DNA of 64,000 nucleotides from Stenotrophomonas sp. SAM-B (lineage in GTDB: Bacteria > Pseudomonadota > Gammaproteobacteria > Xanthomonadales > Xanthomonadaceae), in contig NZ_JABBXB010000012.1 in NCBI RefSeq assembly GCF_013387485.1, positions 1 through 64,000 of the forward strand, read 5' to 3'. The notes below the pieces were generated by a model. That model worked only from the letters and a program-made list of their open reading frames with translations, had not been told where the DNA came from and searched no databases. Each line of letters opens with the position of its first letter. The stretch's first letter is position 1. The translations under genes were made by a program, and so were the position numbers. Shown here in pieces: positions 1 to 8,896 of this stretch.

Positions 1-107
1 AAACCGGCGTGGGGACCCAAGCTACCCAGCGGTCGCAAGACCTAGAGCCACACGGTCGCCCACGCCGGGCTCTCGGCACCTAAAGTGCCAGATCGGCAAG
101 AGATAAG

Positions 108-126
108 AGCCACGCCATGCGTGGCT
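108..126 (+). repeat. SMAG/REP-like short palindrome
   Basis: A perfect 8-bp stem, AGCCACGC then GCGTGGCT, has a CAT loop. It matches the stem style of GTAG-headed REP (SMAG) elements of Stenotrophomonas, although the bases just before it (GATAAG) are a decayed form of the GTAG head. It lies about 40 bp from an oppositely oriented copy at 167-191, the inverted-pair layout often seen for these elements. The rest of 1-187 contains no convincing gene. Confidence 0.5.
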
Positions 127-166
127 GCCGTGCGCCGGACATTCCGATATCGCGCCGATCACGATC

Positions 167-191
167 GTACCGACCAACGGTCGGTACCTAC
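167..191 (-). repeat. GTAG-headed SMAG/REP palindrome overlapping a stop codon
   Basis: Read on the minus strand it begins GTAGGTACCGACC and closes with GGTCGGTAC, a stem with a GTT loop. The GTAG head is the hallmark of this repeat family, which is mobilised in trans by RAYT transposases. The TAG of the head is also the stop codon of the glycerophosphodiesterase gene, so the repeat sits at the 3' end of that transcript, where it may stabilise or terminate the mRNA. Confidence 0.65.
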
Positions 192-1303
192 CGGGTCGCC
201 GGTGTGCCATCCCCATCCACCGCACGCCGGCCCAGCGCCGGGTCATCGGTGAAGAACGCATCGATGCCGGTGGCCAGGTAGGCCCGCATCTCGGCGACCG
301 AACCTTCCGCGTTGCGGGCATTCGGCTCGCCGCTGCGGAACTCCGCGGCCTGGAAGTAGTTCTCCGGCCGGAACGTATACGGCACCACCATCAGACCGGC
401 CGCATGCGCATCGTGTACCAGCGACGTCGGGGTGCCCAGTTTTCCCTGCGCGTCCAGCGGAATGACCATGCGCAGGCTCGGACCGATGCCATCGGCGTAG
501 GTGGCCACCTCGCGCAGCCCGGCCGGGGTGATCAGGTCGGCATAGCGCTGGCTGCCCTGGGCGGCCAGCACGTCACCGGGCTGCTGCTTCGGGTCACCGA
601 GCAGCTGCAGCAGGCGGATGTTGCTGTCGCGACCGAGCTTGCCGCGCAGGTAACGCAGGTTGCCGACCTCGAAGGACTGGATCGTCACCGGTGCCACGCG
701 CGTATAGGCGTTGCCCCGCAGCGCGGCGACCACCTTGTCTTCCATCGGCAGGCCGATGCGCGTGAAGTAGGTGCCGTGCTTGATCTCCGGTACCAGCCCG
801 ATGCCGCGGTTGGCGCGGCCGGCCTGCTGCACCAGGAAAGCGATGATCTCGTCCAGCGTGGCGATGCGGAACTGGCCGTCGAACGCGGTGCTGCGCAGCT
901 GCGGCAGGCGCTCGCGGGCGTAAAGAGTTTTCAGTTCGGCGAGGGTGAAGTCTTCGGTGAACCAGCCTTCGATGCGTTCGCCATCGATGGTCTTGACCGC
1001 CTTGCGGCTGGCGAACTCCGGATGCGCGGCCACATCGGTGGTGCCGCTGATCTCGTTCTCGTGGCGCGACACCAGCACACCGTCCTTGGTCATCACCAGG
1101 TCCGGCTCGATGTAATCGGCGCCGTCGGCGATGGCCTGCGCGTACGCGGCGAGCGTGTGCTCGGGCAGCAGCGCACTGGCACCGCGGTGGCCGTAGACGG
1201 CGGCCTTGGCAGGCGTGGAGGAAGACGATTCAGCGCTCATGGCCACCGATGGTGCCACGGCCAGCGACACCAGCAACACACATCCCCACAACTGCTTGGA
1301 CAC
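188..1303 (-). CDS. glpQ: Periplasmic glycerophosphodiester phosphodiesterase
   Basis: A 371-residue GDPD-family enzyme that would hydrolyse glycerophosphodiesters to glycerol-3-phosphate and an alcohol. A signal peptide is visible (hydrophobic LLVSLAVAPSVA after SKQLW). The catalytic GDPD signature follows: YGHRGASALLPEHTLAAY, then DYIEPDLVMTKDGVLV. An ExKH motif (PEIKHGTYF) lies in the middle and FFTDDP near the end. I place the start at a GTG at 1303 because it gives a clean short n-region before the hydrophobic core; a longer form from 1345 is open but adds a non-signal-like tail. It follows mnmE on the same strand after about 70 bp. Length and motifs fit the GlpQ class rather than the cytosolic UgpQ class. 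Confidence 0.85.
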   Translation of the reverse strand: MSKQLWGCVLLVSLAVAPSVAMSAESSSSTPAKAAVYGHRGASALLPEHTLAAYAQAIADGADYIEPDLVMTKDGVLVSRHENEISGTTDVAAHPEFASRKAVKTIDGERIEGWFTEDFTLAELKTLYARERLPQLRSTAFDGQFRIATLDEIIAFLVQQAGRANRGIGLVPEIKHGTYFTRIGLPMEDKVVAALRGNAYTRVAPVTIQSFEVGNLRYLRGKLGRDSNIRLLQLLGDPKQQPGDVLAAQGSQRYADLITPAGLREVATYADGIGPSLRMVIPLDAQGKLGTPTSLVHDAHAAGLMVVPYTFRPENYFQAAEFRSGEPNARNAEGSVAEMRAYLATGIDAFFTDDPALGRRAVDGDGTPATR

Positions 1304-1375
1304 TGCAAACCCCTGTCGACAAAGAACGCGGTCAGTCTGCTGCAAGGCTGTGACAGCGCGAAGAAAGGCGCCCCC

Positions 1376-2719
1376 CTACTTCCCGATGCAGAAGCTCGAG
1401 AAGATCCGCCCCAGCAGGTCGTCGGCGCTCATCCGCCCGGTGATCTCGCCCAACGCCTCATGGGCCAGGCGCAGTTCCTCGGCGGCCAGCTCCAGGTGCT
1501 CGTGGACCAGCTCCGATTCGGCGCGCTCGGCATGGCCGATGGCCTGGCTGATCGCCTCCACATGGCGGGCACGCGCGGAGAACTCGCCGTCCACGCTGTC
1601 GCCGGCGCTGCCACTGGCCAGCGCGCGCAGGCGCGCGTGCAGCTGATCCAGGCCGAGGCCGGTCGCGGCCGAGACATGCACCACGTCCGCGGGGGCGTCG
1701 GACGGGATCACGTCCAGCAGGTCGCTCTTGTTGTGGATCCACAGCTGCTGCGGCACGTCGGCGATGCTGTCGCCCACCGCGTCGCGGCCGGCCTGCGGGT
1801 CGCGCGCATCGACCACAACGATGGCCAGGTCGGTGCGCTGCATCTCCGCGCGCGCCCGGCGCATGCCTTCGCGCTCGATGGCATCGCCCCCTTCGCGCAG
1901 GCCGGCGGTGTCGACCAGGGTCAGTTCCAGGCCGTCGATGCGGATGGTTTCGCGCAGGGTGTCGCGGGTGGTGCCGGCGATGTCGGTGACGATCGCCCGC
2001 TCACTGCCGGCCAGCGCATTGAGCAGTGAACTCTTGCCGGCGTTCGGCGGGCCCACCAGTACCGCATGCAGGCCGTCGCGCAGTTTGCGGCCGCGCTCGG
2101 CATCGTCGCGCAGCCGGAGCATCGCCTGCAGCGCGGTGACCAGGCCACTGCGCACCTGCGCCCCGCCGAGGGTATCGAGCGGTTCGTCGGCGAAATCGAT
2201 TGCCGCCTCCACGTGGATCCGCAGCAGAACAAGCTGTTCCGCGACCTCATCGACGCGGCGCGAGAACACGCCGTCCAGCGAGCGGCGGGCCGCGCGCGCT
2301 GCGCGGGTGTCGCTGGCGGCGATCAGGTCGGCGATGGCCTCGGCCTGGGCCAGATCGAGCTTGCCGTTGAGGAAGGCGCGCTCGCTGAACTCACCGGGTC
2401 GCGCCTGGCGTGCGCCCAAGACAATGCAGCGCGCGACCAGCTGCTGCAGCACCACCGGGCTGCCATGCCCCTGCAGTTCCACCACTTCCTCGCCGGTGAA
2501 GCTGTTCGGCGCCGGGAACCACAACGCGATGCCGTCGTCGATCACCTCGCCGCCCGCATCGCGGAAGCGCGCGTAGTGCGCGTGCCGCGGCTGCATCGCG
2601 CGCACGCCGATTGCTTCGGCGATGGGCCGCGCCTGCGGGCCGGACAGCCGCAGCATGCCGACGCCGCCAGCGCCGGGCGCGGTGGCGATGGCCACGATGG
2701 TGTCGGGGGCATGGGTCAT
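1376..2719 (-). CDS. mnmE: tRNA modification GTPase MnmE (TrmE)
   Basis: A 447-residue protein of normal family length. With MnmG it installs the cmnm5/nm5 group on wobble uridine-34 of certain tRNAs. The N-terminal formyl-THF-binding domain starts [24 protein letters not shown] domain is inserted in the middle, with Walker [15 protein letters not shown], the switch segment [18 protein letters not shown], and NKSD as the base-specificity motif. The C-terminus ends in FCIGK, the conserved catalytic cysteine tail. It lies downstream of yidC on the same strand, separated by a strong hairpin terminator. The order rpmH-rnpA-yidC-mnmE is the classical one beside dnaA in gammaproteobacteria. Confidence 0.97.
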   Translation of the reverse strand: MTHAPDTIVAIATAPGAGGVGMLRLSGPQARPIAEAIGVRAMQPRHAHYARFRDAGGEVIDDGIALWFPAPNSFTGEEVVELQGHGSPVVLQQLVARCIVLGARQARPGEFSERAFLNGKLDLAQAEAIADLIAASDTRAARAARRSLDGVFSRRVDEVAEQLVLLRIHVEAAIDFADEPLDTLGGAQVRSGLVTALQAMLRLRDDAERGRKLRDGLHAVLVGPPNAGKSSLLNALAGSERAIVTDIAGTTRDTLRETIRIDGLELTLVDTAGLREGGDAIEREGMRRARAEMQRTDLAIVVVDARDPQAGRDAVGDSIADVPQQLWIHNKSDLLDVIPSDAPADVVHVSAATGLGLDQLHARLRALASGSAGDSVDGEFSARARHVEAISQAIGHAERAESELVHEHLELAAEELRLAHEALGEITGRMSADDLLGRIFSSFCIGK

Positions 2720-2792
2720 GTCGGGCTCACTGCAGCGTGCGGGGAATCAGGGGGCATTCTACGGACCACGCGGCTGCGCGGGCCGCAGATGC

Positions 2793-2820
2793 AGGAAACC
2801 CGCCTTGCGGCGGGTTTCCT
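2793..2820 (-). terminator. Terminator between yidC and mnmE
   Basis: A perfect 12-bp stem, AGGAAACCCGCC with GGCGGGTTTCCT, has a 4-base loop. It lies 8 bp past the yidC stop codon. The T-rich side of the stem suits intrinsic termination on the minus strand, although no long T run follows. Confidence 0.7.
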
Positions 2821-2827
2821 GTGTGGC

Positions 2828-4525
2828 TTACTTCTTGGCGGTGACGACCGGCAGCGGATCGCTGCCATGACGCTTGGTCATCCACCACTGCTGGAGCAGG
2901 CCCAGGCCACCGTTGACGACCCAGTACAGCACCAGACCGGACGGCATGAAGGCCATCATGACGCCGAACACCAGCGGCATCAGCTGCATCATCTTGGCCT
3001 GCATCGGGTCCATGCCCGGCGCCGGGGTCAGCTTCTGGGTGGCCCACATCACCGCCACGTTGATCACCGGCAGGATGAAGTACGGGTCGCGCGCGGTCAG
3101 ATCCTGGATCCAGCCGAGCCACGGGGCCTGGCGCAGTTCCACCGATTCCACCAGCACCCAGTACAGCGCGAAGAAGATCGGCATCTGGATGAGGATCGGC
3201 AGACAGCCGCCCATCGGGTTGATCTTCTCTTTCTTGTACAGCTCCATCATCGCGGTCTGGAACTTCTGGCGGTCATCGCCATAGCGTTCCTTGAGCTGCG
3301 CGATGCGCGGCTGGAAGCGACGCATCTTGGCACCGGACTTGTACTGCACGGCCGAGAGCGGATACAGCACCAGCTTCAGCAGCACCACCAGGCCGACGAT
3401 CGCCCAGCCCCAGTTGTTGACGACCTTGTGGACCTGGTTGAGCACCCAGAACAGGCCCTGGCCGATGATCGCCATCAGCGAGAAGCGGCTGTAGTCGACC
3501 ACGCGGTCCAGGCCCTTCACGTCTTCCTTGGCGATCAGGTTGACCAGCTTCGGGCCGACCCACAGGCGGGCCTCGGTGCTGACCTGCTGGCCCGGAGCCA
3601 CGGTGAAGGCCGGGCCACGCGCTTCGATCTGGTCGCGGCCGTTGTTCTGCGCCAGCGAGTACTGCGCGGCCTGGTCGGCCTGCGGAATCCACGCGGTGAA
3701 GAAATGGTGCTGCAGCATCGCCAGCCAGCCGCCGGTGATGGTGCGGTTGAGGTGGCCGTCGTCCAGGTAATCCTTGAACGCGCGACGCTCGTAACCGTCC
3801 TGCGGGCTGAACCAGGTCGCGCCGTTGAAGCTGAACGAGTCCGGATTGGTCATGCTGCGCGAAAGGATGGTCGGGGTGCGGTCCAGGGTGCGGAACACGT
3901 AGCCGCTCCACGGAGCGCTGCCGCCGTTGACCACTTCATCCTTCACCGTGATCGCGTACTCGTTGCGACCCAGCGAGTAGGTACGGCGGATGGTCACGCC
4001 GTTCGGGCCGGTCCATTCGAAGGGCACCGTGACCTCGTCCTGGCCCTTGGCCAGCACGAAGTCGTGGTTGTCGCCGACCAGCTTGAAGCCGTTGGCGGCC
4101 GGCACCGGCATGGTCTTGTCTTCGCTGATCCAGCCACTCACCGCGCGGTACGGGTGGGTCGCCTCTTCGGTCAGCAGGCGGACCGGCGGGCTGCCTTCTT
4201 CCTTGGTCTGCGGGAACTGCAGCAGCTCGGCGTCCAGCACCGTGCCACCGTCCAACACCAGGCGCAGCACGTCGGTGGTGATGGTCACGCGGGCCGGGCC
4301 CGTCGCGGCCTGCGCGGTCGGCTGGGTCGCCGGCAGCGTGCCGTCGGCCTGGGGCACGGCGGCACCGGGGATGCTGCCGGCAGCGGCACCCGGCACGCTG
4401 GCCTGGGTGGTCTGGGCGGCCACGGCCGGGGTCGGCGGCGCGGCTTTGTCGCGGCCCCACTCCATCCACAGCAACACGGCCACCATCAGCCAGGCAAAAA
4501 TCAGGAAAACGCGGGTCTGGTTCAT
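2828..4525 (-). CDS. yidC: Membrane protein insertase YidC
   Basis: A 565-residue inner-membrane insertase and foldase working alone or with SecYEG. The order is typical of Gram-negative YidC: an N-terminal TM ([18 protein letters not shown]), a large periplasmic beta domain (to about residue 350), then the conserved five-TM core beginning at [19 protein letters not shown]. The core keeps the hydrophilic-groove arginine context ([15 protein letters not shown]) and the cytoplasmic hairpin with [11 protein letters not shown] and [23 protein letters not shown]. The start codon overlaps the rnpA stop (TGATG), so the two are translationally coupled. No yidD lies between rnpA and yidC, unlike in E. 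coli. Confidence 0.97.
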   Translation of the reverse strand: MNQTRVFLIFAWLMVAVLLWMEWGRDKAAPPTPAVAAQTTQASVPGAAAGSIPGAAVPQADGTLPATQPTAQAATGPARVTITTDVLRLVLDGGTVLDAELLQFPQTKEEGSPPVRLLTEEATHPYRAVSGWISEDKTMPVPAANGFKLVGDNHDFVLAKGQDEVTVPFEWTGPNGVTIRRTYSLGRNEYAITVKDEVVNGGSAPWSGYVFRTLDRTPTILSRSMTNPDSFSFNGATWFSPQDGYERRAFKDYLDDGHLNRTITGGWLAMLQHHFFTAWIPQADQAAQYSLAQNNGRDQIEARGPAFTVAPGQQVSTEARLWVGPKLVNLIAKEDVKGLDRVVDYSRFSLMAIIGQGLFWVLNQVHKVVNNWGWAIVGLVVLLKLVLYPLSAVQYKSGAKMRRFQPRIAQLKERYGDDRQKFQTAMMELYKKEKINPMGGCLPILIQMPIFFALYWVLVESVELRQAPWLGWIQDLTARDPYFILPVINVAVMWATQKLTPAPGMDPMQAKMMQLMPLVFGVMMAFMPSGLVLYWVVNGGLGLLQQWWMTKRHGSDPLPVVTAKK

Positions 4526-5016
4526 CAGCGTGCAGGCTCGGCGGGGCCGGCACGCAATGCCGGCTCGGACTGGGAAAGGGGTGCAACGCCCAGGGGCGGC
4601 GGCATTGTGCCGTCCGCGCCCGGCATGGGCAATGCGCCAAGGCGGCGCAGCAGGCGTTCAAAGGCCTGGCGGATTTCGGGATTGCTGGCGGTACGGGCGG
4701 CGCTGCGCGCAACGACGACATAATCGCCGGCACTCATCCACGGCCGTAGATGGCGTGTGGCATCGCGCAACACACGCTTCACTCGGTTGCGACCCACGGC
4801 TCGGGGATCGACTTTGCGCGACACCGCAAGACCCAACCTGGCTGGCGTATCGCTCTTCAGCCAGTGCAGGGTCATCAGCGGATCGGACACACGGCGGGCG
4901 CCGTTGAAGACCGTTGTATATTCGGCACGCGTACGAACCCGCGCAGAGCGAGGAAATCGCTTGCGCGGGTCGGAACTGCTCACAGTCAGGATTGCGTCTG
5001 CCGCGGAAAGCGGCAT
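4525..5016 (-). CDS. rnpA: Ribonuclease P protein component
   Basis: A 163-residue protein subunit of RNase P, which removes 5' leaders from pre-tRNA. The core begins [22 protein letters not shown] and contains the signature [23 protein letters not shown], the RNR motif that contacts the catalytic RNA. A proline/alanine-rich tail of about 35 residues extends beyond the usual ~120-residue core. I chose the ATG at 5016; a TTG at 5025 is in frame and would overlap the rpmH stop codon. Either way the gene is packed directly against rpmH upstream and shares the TGATG junction with yidC downstream. Confidence 0.92.
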   Translation of the reverse strand: MPLSAADAILTVSSSDPRKRFPRSARVRTRAEYTTVFNGARRVSDPLMTLHWLKSDTPARLGLAVSRKVDPRAVGRNRVKRVLRDATRHLRPWMSAGDYVVVARSAARTASNPEIRQAFERLLRRLGALPMPGADGTMPPPLGVAPLSQSEPALRAGPAEPAR

Positions 5017-5021
5017 TGCAA

Positions 5022-5162
5022 TCAAGCGCTCAGGACTTTACGGCCCTTGGCGCGGCGACGCGACAGGATCTTGCGGCCGTCAGCGGTCTTCATACGGGCA
5101 CGGAAGCCATGGTCGCGCTTACGCTTGAGGTTGCTGGGTTGGAAAGTGCGCTTGGTGGCCAT
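5022..5162 (-). CDS. rpmH: 50S ribosomal protein L34
   Basis: A 46-residue basic protein that begins [16 protein letters not shown] and continues [20 protein letters not shown], the invariant L34 pattern; the last residues are GRKVLSA. It belongs to the large ribosomal subunit. It is the first gene of the leftward rpmH-rnpA-yidC unit and stands head to head with dnaA. A sigma-70-like promoter lies about 40-70 bp upstream. It is shorter than most ORF cut-offs but unmistakable. Confidence 0.98.
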   Translation of the reverse strand: MATKRTFQPSNLKRKRDHGFRARMKTADGRKILSRRRAKGRKVLSA

Positions 5163-5199
5163 GCGGGCCTCTATATGAAGGGGACGGAAAGAACCGGAA

Positions 5200-5229
5200 A
5201 TTCTATAGACCTCATCGAGGTCCCGTCAA
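5200..5229 (-). promoter_or_regulatory. Candidate rpmH promoter with dyad in the spacer
   Basis: On the minus strand a -35 TTGACG (5224-5229) is followed after 16 bp by TATAGA (5202-5207), or after 18 bp by TAGAAT (5200-5205). The spacer contains the perfect dyad GACCTC-ATC-GAGGTC (5208-5222). The position fits the strong promoter expected for the rpmH-rnpA transcript. The dyad could be an operator; that part is inference. Confidence 0.6.
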
Positions 5230-5269
5230 GTGTCTGTCACTACGGGAATTCACCGGGCTGTGCAATAGC

Positions 5270-5290
5270 TGTGGATCATTTTGTGAATAA
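5270..5290 (-). promoter_or_regulatory. DnaA boxes upstream of dnaA
   Basis: Two boxes in the same orientation: TGTGGATCA at 5270-5278 (one mismatch to TGTGGATAA) and TGTGAATAA at 5282-5290 (TTATTCACA on the other strand, a full match to TTATNCACA). DnaA boxes in front of dnaA usually serve autoregulation. The rest of 5163-5414 holds the divergent promoters and no gene. Confidence 0.65.
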
Positions 5291-5414
5291 CTTTGGGACA
5301 ACCATTCCCGGCCCCCCTCGTCGGTGGTAGTCTGCGCCATCCATTCTTCCCCCTTCCGGCCTGCGGTGCGGCGCTTTTGTTCGCCTATCCGCTGGCCTCA
5401 GACGATTATTGCCG

Positions 5415-6749
5415 ATGGATGCCTGGTCTCGTTCCCTCGAACGCCTCGAAGCGGAGTTCCCGCCCGAAGATGTTCACACCTGGTTGAAGCCGCTGCAGGC
5501 AGATCTGCGCGCGGACAGCCTGGTGCTTTATGCGCCAAACGCCTTCATCGTCGACCAGGTGCGCGAGCTGTACCTGCCGCGCATCAAGGAGCTGGTGGCG
5601 CACTTCGCCGGTTTCGGCGACGTTTTTCTTGAAATCGGCTCGCGTCCGCGTCCGGTAGAGGCGCAGATCGCGTCGATTCCGGGCCTGTCCGCGCCCGCGG
5701 CCCCGGCTGAGCCGCTGGTGCCGTTCGCCGGCAACATGGATTCGCACTACACCTTCGCCAACTTCGTGGAAGGCCGCAGCAACCAGCTGGGTCTGGCCGC
5801 GGCGTTCCAGGCGGCGCAGAAGCCGGGCGACCGGGCCCACAACCCGTTGCTGCTGTACGGCGGGACCGGCCTGGGCAAGACCCACCTGATGTTCGCGGCC
5901 GGCAATGCGATGCGTCAGGCCAATCCGGCGGCCAAGGTGCTGTACCTGCGTTCGGAACAGTTCTTCAGCGCGATGATCCGTGCGCTGCAGGAAAAAACCA
6001 TGGACCAGTTCAAGCGCCAGTTCCAGCAGGTGGACGCGCTGCTGATCGATGACATCCAGTTCTTCGCCGGCAAGGACCGTACCCAGGAAGAGTTCTTCCA
6101 TACGTTCAACGCCCTGTTCGACGGCAAGCAGCAGATCATCCTGACCTGCGACCGGTACCCGCGCGAAGTCGAGGGCCTGGAAGCACGGCTGAAGTCGCGG
6201 CTGGCCTGGGGCCTGTCGGTGGCGATCGAGCCGCCGGACTTCGAAACGCGTGCAGCGATCGTGCTGGCCAAGGCCCGCGAGCGTGGCACCGATATCCCCG
6301 ACGATGTGGCGTTTCTGATTGCCAAGAAGATGCGCTCCAATGTCCGCGACCTCGAAGGTGCGTTGAATACCCTGGCCGCCCGCGCCAATTTCACCGGCCG
6401 TGCGATCACCACTGATTTCGCCCAGGAAACCCTGCGCGACCTGCTTCGCGCCCAGCAGCAGGCGATCAGCATTCCCAACATCCAGAAAACCGTGGCCGAC
6501 TACTACGGGCTGCAGATCAAGGATCTGCTGTCCAAGCGTCGGACCCGGTCGCTGGCCCGTCCCCGTCAGGTCGCCATGGCCCTGACCAAGGAACTGACCG
6601 AGCACAGCCTGCCGGAAATCGGCGACGCCTTTGCCGGCCGGGACCACACCACGGTGCTGCATGCCTGCCGGCAGATCCGGACGTTGATGGAAGCGGACGG
6701 CAAGTTGCGGGAAGACTGGGACAAGCTGATCCGGAAGTTGAGCGAATGA
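5415..6749 (+). CDS. dnaA: Chromosomal replication initiator DnaA
   Basis: A 444-residue AAA+ ATPase that binds DnaA boxes and opens the origin. Domain I ([15 protein letters not shown]) is followed by a short, proline-rich domain II (about residues 80-110). Domain III carries Walker A GGTGLGKT (residues 149-156) and Walker [10 protein letters not shown], with sensor motifs further on. Domain IV ends with the DNA-binding signature [15 protein letters not shown] start at the ATG giving [12 protein letters not shown], which matches xanthomonad DnaA; an in-frame TTG six bases upstream is less likely. It is shorter than E. coli DnaA (467) because domain II is short. It faces rpmH and leads the dnaA-dnaN-recF-gyrB series. 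Confidence 0.98.
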   Translation: MDAWSRSLERLEAEFPPEDVHTWLKPLQADLRADSLVLYAPNAFIVDQVRELYLPRIKELVAHFAGFGDVFLEIGSRPRPVEAQIASIPGLSAPAAPAEPLVPFAGNMDSHYTFANFVEGRSNQLGLAAAFQAAQKPGDRAHNPLLLYGGTGLGKTHLMFAAGNAMRQANPAAKVLYLRSEQFFSAMIRALQEKTMDQFKRQFQQVDALLIDDIQFFAGKDRTQEEFFHTFNALFDGKQQIILTCDRYPREVEGLEARLKSRLAWGLSVAIEPPDFETRAAIVLAKARERGTDIPDDVAFLIAKKMRSNVRDLEGALNTLAARANFTGRAITTDFAQETLRDLLRAQQQAISIPNIQKTVADYYGLQIKDLLSKRRTRSLARPRQVAMALTKELTEHSLPEIGDAFAGRDHTTVLHACRQIRTLMEADGKLREDWDKLIRKLSE

Positions 6750-6817
6750 TGCATGTACGCCGCTAAGGCGTCATCGCATAAAACGGTGCAGAATCCGGTA
6801 GTAAGCGCGGGATAGGT

Positions 6818-7012
6818 TGTGGATAAGAAAGCCGCTCGATTCGACGGTAAAGTTATCCACAGCTTTCCCCACCCCTTGGGGGCTAGTAATGCAGAGGGTT
6901 TCGAGGTCAAAAATCCTTTTGTTTACAACGGCTTAGTCGTGTTTTCCCGCGATTCTGGCCCTACCAGCACCACCAAGCTTTTGATTTATTCCACATTTTT
7001 TTAAAGCATAGG
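6818..7012 (+). other. Candidate oriC module 1 (dnaA-dnaN gap)
   Basis: The 276-bp dnaA-dnaN gap contains two perfect DnaA boxes in opposite orientation: TGTGGATAA at 6818-6826 and TTATCCACA at 6853-6861. The block GGGTTTCGAGG follows at 6896-6906 and TCTGGCCCTACCA begins near 6954. An AT-rich tract (about 6975-7012) runs to the dnaN ribosome-binding site and resembles a DNA unwinding element. The dnaA-dnaN gap is a common origin site in bacteria. The same series recurs in inverted orientation at 8531-8725. Confidence 0.75.
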
Positions 7013-7025
7013 GGCACGGAACCAC

Positions 7026-8126
7026 ATGCGTTTCACACTGCAGCGCGAAGCCTTTCTCAAGCCGTTGGCACAAGTCGTCAACGTGGTCGAACGCCGCCAG
7101 ACCCTGCCGGTTCTGGCTAATTTCCTGGTTCAGGTCCAGAACGGACAGCTGTCGCTGACCGGCACGGACCTAGAAGTGGAAATGGTGTCGCGGATCGCGG
7201 TGGAAGATGCCCAGGACGGCGAGACCACCATCCCCGCCCGCAAGCTGTTCGAGATCATCCGCGCCCTGCCCGATGGCAGCCGGATCACCGTCTCGCAGAC
7301 CGGTGACAAGATCACCGTCCAGGCCGGGCGCAGCCGCTTCACCCTGGCAACGTTGCCGGCGAACGACTTCCCGTCGGTAGACGAAGTCGAAGCGACCGAG
7401 CGCGTGGCCATCGGCGAAGCGACCCTGAAGGAACTGATCGAGCGCACGGCGTTCGCGATGGCCCAGCAGGACGTGCGCTACTACCTCAACGGCCTGCTGT
7501 TCGACCTGCGCGGCGATGCCCTGCGTACCGTGGCGACCGACGGTCACCGCCTGGCGCTGTGCGAAACCGAGCTGGAAAAAGCCAGCGGCGCCAAGCGTCA
7601 GATCATCGTGCCGCGCAAGGGCGTGACCGAGCTGCAGCGTCTGCTGGAAAGCGGCGATCGCGAGATCGAGCTGGAAGTCGGCCGCAGCCATGTCCGCGTC
7701 AAGCGCGACGATGTGACCTTCACCTCCAAGCTGATCGACGGTCGCTTCCCGGATTACGAGGCCGTGATCCCGATCGGTGCTGACCGCGAAGTGAAGGTCG
7801 ATCGTGAAGCGCTGCGTGCCTCGCTGCAGCGCGCTGCGATTCTGTCCAACGAGAAGTACCGCGGCATCCGCGTGGAAGTCTCGCCGGGCAACCTGAAGAT
7901 CAGCGCGCACAACCCGGAGCAGGAAGAAGCCCAGGAAGAAATCGAGGCCGACACCACGGTCAGCGATCTGGCCATCGGCTTCAACGTGAACTACCTGCTG
8001 GACGCGCTGTCGGCACTGCGCGATGAGCACGTCGTGATCCAGCTGCGCGATTCGAACTCCTCCGCCCTGGTCCGTGAGGCCAGCAGCGAGAAGTCGCGTC
8101 ATGTGGTGATGCCGCTGCGTCTGTGA
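7026..8126 (+). CDS. dnaN: DNA polymerase III beta subunit (sliding clamp)
   Basis: A 366-residue protein, exactly the family length. It forms the ring-shaped homodimeric clamp that tethers polymerase III and other enzymes to DNA. It starts MRFTLQREAFLKPLAQVVNVVERR, with an AGGGG ribosome-binding site 12 bases upstream. The family block RYYLNGLLFDL and the C-terminal HVVMPLRL, which forms part of the partner-binding pocket, are present. It is flanked on both sides by origin-like DNA and followed by a terminator, so recF and gyrB are probably transcribed separately. Confidence 0.98.
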   Translation: MRFTLQREAFLKPLAQVVNVVERRQTLPVLANFLVQVQNGQLSLTGTDLEVEMVSRIAVEDAQDGETTIPARKLFEIIRALPDGSRITVSQTGDKITVQAGRSRFTLATLPANDFPSVDEVEATERVAIGEATLKELIERTAFAMAQQDVRYYLNGLLFDLRGDALRTVATDGHRLALCETELEKASGAKRQIIVPRKGVTELQRLLESGDREIELEVGRSHVRVKRDDVTFTSKLIDGRFPDYEAVIPIGADREVKVDREALRASLQRAAILSNEKYRGIRVEVSPGNLKISAHNPEQEEAQEEIEADTTVSDLAIGFNVNYLLDALSALRDEHVVIQLRDSNSSALVREASSEKSRHVVMPLRL

Positions 8127-8139
8127 CCTGAGACGCGCA

Positions 8140-8155
8140 GGTTCCACGTGGAACC
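8140..8155. promoter_or_regulatory. parS-like ParB site 1 (perfect)
   Basis: A 16-bp perfect palindrome with the core GTTCCACGTGGAAC flanked by G and C. It matches the ParB-binding parS consensus known from Pseudomonas and related bacteria. It lies 14 bp beyond the dnaN stop codon and is the first of a cluster of six in 2.2 kb. Confidence 0.85.
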
Positions 8156-8166
8156 GAGTGGTTCAG

Positions 8167-8195
8167 AGAAACCCGGCACTGCCGGGTTTCTTTTT
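8167..8195 (+). terminator. Rho-independent terminator of dnaN
   Basis: The stem AGAAACCCGG pairs with CCGGGTTTCT across a 5-base loop and is followed directly by a run of T. It lies 40 bp beyond the dnaN stop, between parS sites 1 and 2. Confidence 0.88.
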
Positions 8196-8210
8196 GGGCG
8201 GAAGAACCGA

Positions 8211-8226
8211 TGTTCCACGTGGAGCA
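8211..8226. promoter_or_regulatory. parS-like ParB site 2 (one mismatch)
   Basis: TGTTCCACGTGGAGCA differs from a perfect palindrome at one position of the right arm. It lies 56 bp past site 1, just after the dnaN terminator. Confidence 0.7.
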
Positions 8227-8530
8227 TTCAGCGGATGGGCGGATATCGATACCGGTGTGCCGCCCGGTTGAACCTTCGAACCTCCAGCAAACGCCTTGCC
8301 GGCAGTTCCATCGGTCGAGCGGTCATCGGCAGCATTGCGTCACCTGGGGCGACGCTCACACGCCAGCCTCGATCCAGCGCTGGCCATCGACCTGGAGGCG
8401 ATCATCCGATCCAGTCGATTGCCCGCTCCCGCCGTGGTCGATTCCCGAAGATCCAGCGTCGTGAACGAGCTGGATTTCCTCTTGCCCTGGAGCGCGGCGG
8501 CGGCCTGCTTTTGAACGGCTGAATCACAGC

Positions 8531-8748
8531 TCTAAGCTTTTAAAAACTGTATATAAATCTAAAGCTAGGTGGTGGTGGTAGGGCCAGATTTGGTTGAAAA
8601 GTAGGTTAAGTGTTTGGTTTGAAAGGGAAATATGGCCTCGAAACCCCCGGTAAAACAGGGTCTAAGCCTGGGGGTGATCCTGTGGATATCTTTCAAGCCC
8701 CTCCAAGGGGTGCTTTTTATCCACAGATTGCCCATGGGTTGTGCATAA
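8531..8748 (-). other. Candidate oriC module 2 (dnaN-recF gap, inverted)
   Basis: Read on the minus strand, this repeats module 1. DnaA box TGTGGATAA (8717-8725) is followed by ATATCCACA (8681-8689), a GGGTTTCGAGG block (8636-8646), TCTGGCCCTACCA (8576-8588) and an AT-rich tract (about 8531-8565). Spacings from the first box differ from module 1 by only 1 bp. An additional consensus box, TGTGCATAA, lies at 8740-8748. The 1.1-kb gap 8127-9259 holds this module, four parS-like sites, a terminator and a long inverted repeat. I see no convincing gene in it. Confidence 0.7.
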
Positions 8749-8896
8749 GTCATACATGGGGGATGTGGACAGTCTCGTTTGGGTCTGCGTGGCGTCCGTT
8801 GGATTCTGGACAGCCGTCTCCACCTCCGTCTCGCAGAATTCGAAGAAATGGGCTGTCGGCTCAGATCGAGCCGTCCTGACGGGTGGAAATCAGCGC

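Noticed and set aside
2066..4723. 885-residue plus-strand open frame opposite mnmE and yidC
   Set aside because: It crosses two real genes and a terminator, with a His/Gln-rich product typical of antisense frames.
8148..8522. Open frame of 124 residues in the dnaN-recF gap
   Set aside because: It begins inside a parS-like site, runs through the dnaN terminator, and its composition (Arg/Ser/Gly-rich, no hydrophobic pattern) looks like noncoding GC-rich DNA.
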